From positions 1-64,000 of the forward strand of contig JACKBX010000006.1 in assembly GCA_020634375.1 (NCBI GenBank): 64,000 nucleotides of DNA. Direction: 5' to 3'. Source of the DNA: Ardenticatenaceae bacterium. Lineage in GTDB: Bacteria > Chloroflexota > Anaerolineae > Promineifilales > Promineifilaceae. The translations under genes and the position numbers were made by a program. The notes under the pieces are model-generated. The model searched no databases, was not told the DNA's origin, and worked only from the letters and a program-made list of their open reading frames with translations. Below, piece after piece: positions 61,368-64,000 of the stretch; position 1 is the first letter of the stretch, and each line of letters begins with the position of its first letter.

Positions 61368-62897
61368 ATGTCTATAGTGTGGTTTATCATCGGCGTGATC
61401 ATCGGCGGCGCAGCAGCCGGGGTCGGATTATGGTTTTATCTGAAACCCCGTACTGACGCAGCTTATGAGGCTGTGGCAAAAGAAATTGCTCAAAAGCGGG
61501 AGAGGGCAGAGCAAGAAGCAGAACAATTATTGGGCGAAGCTCGCAAGGAAGCGCAGGAATTGCGTTTAGAAGCAGAGAAGGTAACAGAACGTCGTTACCA
61601 AGACCTGGCACGAGCTGAAGAACGGATTGACCGACGCGGCGAGAAGCAGGATAAACAAGCCAAGCGATTGGAAGCACGCGAACAAATGCTGAATAAGCGC
61701 CAGAGCAAGATGGATCGGCGGCAAAATCAATTAGATCAGGTCGAAGAAGAACACCGGGTGAAGTTGGAAGAAATTTCCAACATGTCTACCGATGACGCGA
61801 AACAGGTGCTGCTGGAGGCTGTAGAAAAAGAAGCGCGGCAAGATATGGCTCGCCGTATGCGGGAAATCGAGGATGAAGCCCGTGAAACGGCCGAAGAAAA
61901 AGCGCGTAAGTTGATTGCGATGGCAATCCAGCGCGTTGCCAGTGATCAGGTGGCGGAGCTGGTGGTGTCTGTTGTGCCTCTGCCCAATGAGGAAATGAAG
62001 GGGCGCATTATTGGCCGCAGCGGTCGTAATATCCGCGCATTTGAGCAGGCGGCTGGCGTTGATATTGTCGTGGATGATACTCCTGAAGCTGTCACCATCT
62101 CTAGCTTCGATCCCGTGCGCCGCGAAGTTGCGCGTCGTGCGATGGCAAAATTGATCACGGACGGCCGTATCCATCCTGCACGTATCGAAAAACTGATTAA
62201 AGATGCAAACAGCGAAGTTGAACAAGTCATCAAAGAAGCTGGCGAACAGGCTGCATACGAAGCGAACGTACACGGCTTGCATCCCCAAATTCTTAGGATG
62301 TTAGGGCGTCTAAAATACCGCACCTCCTATGGGCAAAACCAACTTTACCACTCTGTAGAAGCCTCCAAGCTGGCGGCCATGTTAGCTGCCGAACTGGGAG
62401 CCAACATCGAGTACGCCAAAATGGGCGCCTTGCTGCACGATATTGGTAAGGCTATGGATCACGATCAAGAAGGAACCCATGCCATGTTGGGAGCGGAATT
62501 TATCAAACGCTTCCGCGTTCCCAAAGTCGTGATCAATGCCGTTGCTTCGCATCATCATGAAGCAGAGCAAGAAACAGTAGAAGCTATTATCGTTGAAGCG
62601 GCAGACGCTATTTCCGGGGCACGCCCTGGGGCGCGGCGCGAAAGCCTGGAGAACTACATCAAACGTGTGCGTACACTAGAAGAAATAGCCACTTCCTTCA
62701 ACGGTGTAGAAAGCGCGTATGCCTTACAAGCTGGGCGCGAAATCCGCATTTTGGTGAAACCCGGCCAAATTGACGACCTCGGCGCTATGCGGCTGTCAAA
62801 AGACATCGCCAAGACCATTGAAGATAGTATGCAATATCCGGGGCAGATTCAGGTAACTGTCATCCGCGAAACGCGAGCAGTTGGGTACGCAAAATAA
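61368..62897 (+). CDS. rny: Ribonuclease Y
   Basis: The 509-residue protein has an N-terminal membrane anchor (about 2-24), a charged coiled coil (about 28-180), a KH domain (about 205-270; [16 protein letters not shown]) and an HD domain (about 325-420; [18 protein letters not shown]). It is an endoribonuclease that starts mRNA decay at the membrane. RBS AAGGAG. The recX-rny neighbourhood recurs in other bacteria. Confidence 0.96.
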   Translation: MSIVWFIIGVIIGGAAAGVGLWFYLKPRTDAAYEAVAKEIAQKRERAEQEAEQLLGEARKEAQELRLEAEKVTERRYQDLARAEERIDRRGEKQDKQAKRLEAREQMLNKRQSKMDRRQNQLDQVEEEHRVKLEEISNMSTDDAKQVLLEAVEKEARQDMARRMREIEDEARETAEEKARKLIAMAIQRVASDQVAELVVSVVPLPNEEMKGRIIGRSGRNIRAFEQAAGVDIVVDDTPEAVTISSFDPVRREVARRAMAKLITDGRIHPARIEKLIKDANSEVEQVIKEAGEQAAYEANVHGLHPQILRMLGRLKYRTSYGQNQLYHSVEASKLAAMLAAELGANIEYAKMGALLHDIGKAMDHDQEGTHAMLGAEFIKRFRVPKVVINAVASHHHEAEQETVEAIIVEAADAISGARPGARRESLENYIKRVRTLEEIATSFNGVESAYALQAGREIRILVKPGQIDDLGAMRLSKDIAKTIEDSMQYPGQIQVTVIRETRAVGYAK

Positions 62898-62904
62898 CAG
62901 CCAC

Positions 62905-62944
62905 AGAAACCGGGCTTTTCCCCAAAGCTCGGTTTCTCTTTGTA
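62905..62944 (+). terminator. Terminator after rny
   Basis: AGAAACCGGGCTT and AAGCTCGGTTTCT form a stem with one G-T pair, seven bases after the stop. The stem resembles the hairpin after acs at 28583. Confidence 0.75.
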
Positions 62945-62951
62945 TCATTTC

Positions 62952-62985
62952 AAAACTGGCACAGCGTGTGCCAGTTTTTTGCTTT
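62952..62985 (+). terminator. Second terminator after rny
   Basis: AAAACTGGCACA pairs with TGTGCCAGTTTT around GCG, followed by a T-run. Confidence 0.85.
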
Positions 62986-63028
62986 TTCGGTACACTCTTT
63001 GCCAACTAAAGGAGAAAGGAGAACGGGT

Positions 63029-63178
63029 ATGTTTGAGAATCTTACTTTAATTGCTGTTGTCATCAGCATCTTATGGCTTGCAAGCTACGCAGTGTACTTG
63101 TATAGCTCTCGGCAACAAAATGATTTGTTGCATGATATAGATAATTTGCAGCGTAAATTGGAAGATACGTCCAAGTAA
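63029..63178 (+). CDS. 49-residue single-span membrane protein (CcmD-like)
   Basis: The product starts FENLTLIAVVISILWLASYAV and ends in a charged coil (QQNDLLHDIDNLQRKLED). The RBS AAAGGAG is 8 bp before the ATG. The size and plan resemble short CcmD-type proteins of cytochrome c maturation, but no other ccm genes are here, so the name is only a likeness. Confidence 0.65.
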   Translation: MFENLTLIAVVISILWLASYAVYLYSSRQQNDLLHDIDNLQRKLEDTSK

Positions 63179-63239
63179 ATCCGCAAGTAACGACCATAAA
63201 TATGGCATATAACCACACCTATTTTGTGGAGGAATTCTT

Positions 63240-63899
63240 ATGCGCAGGATGACCTTTTTGTTGATCTTTCTGGTCGGCATACTGATGTTAGCGTCATGTA
63301 ATCTGGCAAATCCCGGGCCGGATGATTGCCAGGGCAGTGGCACGCTGTTTCAGGATGATTTTGGCGGTGAGCGGGAATGTGGCTGGGCCGTGTACAATCA
63401 GGGCGGCGCGGTGGCTGCGGTAGAAGAGGGTGTTTTGCGCATCAGCACTAGTCAGGCTGGGAAAATTTGGTGGACGAACCCAGGCCAAAATTTTGACGAC
63501 GTCATTATTACGGTGCAGGCACGGCAAATGAGCGGCCCGAATAATAATGCTTATGGCGTTATTTGTCGTTATCAAAATGAAGAGAATTTTTACGTTTTCC
63601 TCATTAGCGGCGATGGGTATTACACCATTGGTAAATACCAGAGTGGTAGCGAGCAAGTGACTTACTTAACTGACGAGGCTGTGTACCAACCTTCCGATTT
63701 TATCAATCAGGGGGTGGCGACGAACCAGATTCGGGTGGGTTGTATTGGCAATACGCTGAGTTTGTCTGTGAATGGGCTGCCATTGTTTGAGACGACGGAT
63801 CCCACTTTTGTGACAGGTGACGTAGGGTTGGGCGTAAGTACGCTGGAACCGGGCACGGCCGTTGTCCAATTCGATAATTTCAGCGTCATCGCGCCATAA
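63240..63899 (+). CDS. Lipoprotein with concanavalin-like beta domain
   Basis: The 219-residue product has a lipoprotein signal ending LMLASC (Cys20). The remainder (about 35-215) has the beta-sandwich look of LamG/DUF1080-type domains (TLFQDDFGG, VYNQGGAVAAVEEGVLRI, VGCIGNTLSLSVNGLPLFET, VVQFDNFSV). It probably binds a carbohydrate or protein outside the membrane. The next gene, also a lipoprotein, starts 12 bp after its stop. RBS GGAGG lies before ATG. Confidence 0.8.
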   Translation: MRRMTFLLIFLVGILMLASCNLANPGPDDCQGSGTLFQDDFGGERECGWAVYNQGGAVAAVEEGVLRISTSQAGKIWWTNPGQNFDDVIITVQARQMSGPNNNAYGVICRYQNEENFYVFLISGDGYYTIGKYQSGSEQVTYLTDEAVYQPSDFINQGVATNQIRVGCIGNTLSLSVNGLPLFETTDPTFVTGDVGLGVSTLEPGTAVVQFDNFSVIAP

Positions 63900-63911
63900 A
63901 GGGGTTGCCTC

Positions 63912-64000
63912 GTGAAACGATGGATTGCCTTTTTGTTGGCAATAGGATGGTTGACAGCCTGCGCCCAAAATAGCAGCGTGCCGACAGCCGATGACCCAAA
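63912..64000 (+). CDS. Lipoprotein start (continues beyond window)
   Basis: From a GTG codon the frame is open to the window end (29 residues): a basic start, hydrophobic core and lipobox LTAC followed by AQNSSVP. It shows the same order as the preceding lipoprotein gene, so the two probably form an operon. Only the signal part is visible; the product cannot be named. Confidence 0.65.
   Translation, partial: MKRWIAFLLAIGWLTACAQNSSVPTADDP

Overview
The window looks like a chromosome segment of a Chloroflexota bacterium, probably of the Anaerolineae/Ardenticatenia type (inference). The reasons are mid-50s GC by eye, long multi-domain ATPase/TPR proteins, zinc-ribbon Ser/Thr kinases, multiheme cytochromes with an NrfD/ferredoxin module, a recA-recX-rny cluster, and housekeeping genes (greA-lysS, smc, scpA, surE, glgP, acs) without outer-membrane or spore genes. 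I see no rRNA, CRISPR array, prophage or complete insertion sequence. There is one tRNA (initiator Met).

Layout. 0-9 kb: a respiratory module of two divergent arms (NapC-like and collagen-linked octaheme cytochromes on minus; octaheme cytochrome, 4x[4Fe-4S] subunit, NrfD and a small Cys-rich membrane protein on plus), followed by a NarX/NarL-like two-component pair. 9-16 kb: scpA with an overlapping kinase gene, a membrane glycosyltransferase, greA and lysS. 15.8-22 kb: a 2089-residue protein with two AAA/TPR halves around a degenerate cyclase domain. 22-31 kb: GH31 glucosidase, quinone-reductase-like MDR protein, ferric-reductase-like membrane protein, ApbE, two small anchored proteins, and acetyl-CoA synthetase. 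30.8-34.5 kb: an accessory patch with an HU-like protein, an AT-rich palindrome array with 21-22 bp period, an orphan HsdR-N nuclease, and a nucleotidyltransferase gene between duplicated 84-residue genes. 34.5-45 kb: DegV, a LolA-like protein with an ABC exporter, BrnTA toxin-antitoxin, SMC and an rRNA methyltransferase. 45-53.7 kb: SurE, MogA, a PHP/AlbA fusion with a CheY-like regulator, and several membrane or secreted proteins. 53.7-64 kb: glucan phosphorylase, ATP-grasp protein, tRNA-fMet, pterin dehydratase, V4R and GNAT proteins, recA, a possible structured RNA, recX, rny and two lipoproteins.

The strongest window-wide signal is the octamer palindrome ACGGCCGT. I counted about 100 copies by eye, roughly one per 620 bp and tens of times more than chance. 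Nearly all lie inside genes, commonly read in frame as Thr-Ala-Val, Asn-Gly-Arg or Arg-Pro, and often extend to GGNAACGGCCGTTNCC. This resembles the cyanobacterial HIP1 phenomenon with a different sequence. Other non-coding structure includes two arrays of palindromes spaced at about 21 bp, intergenic hairpins made of short repeated words, and several intergenic repeat families known from many phyla. One word-repeat block appears to have become the linker of a fused ABC transporter.
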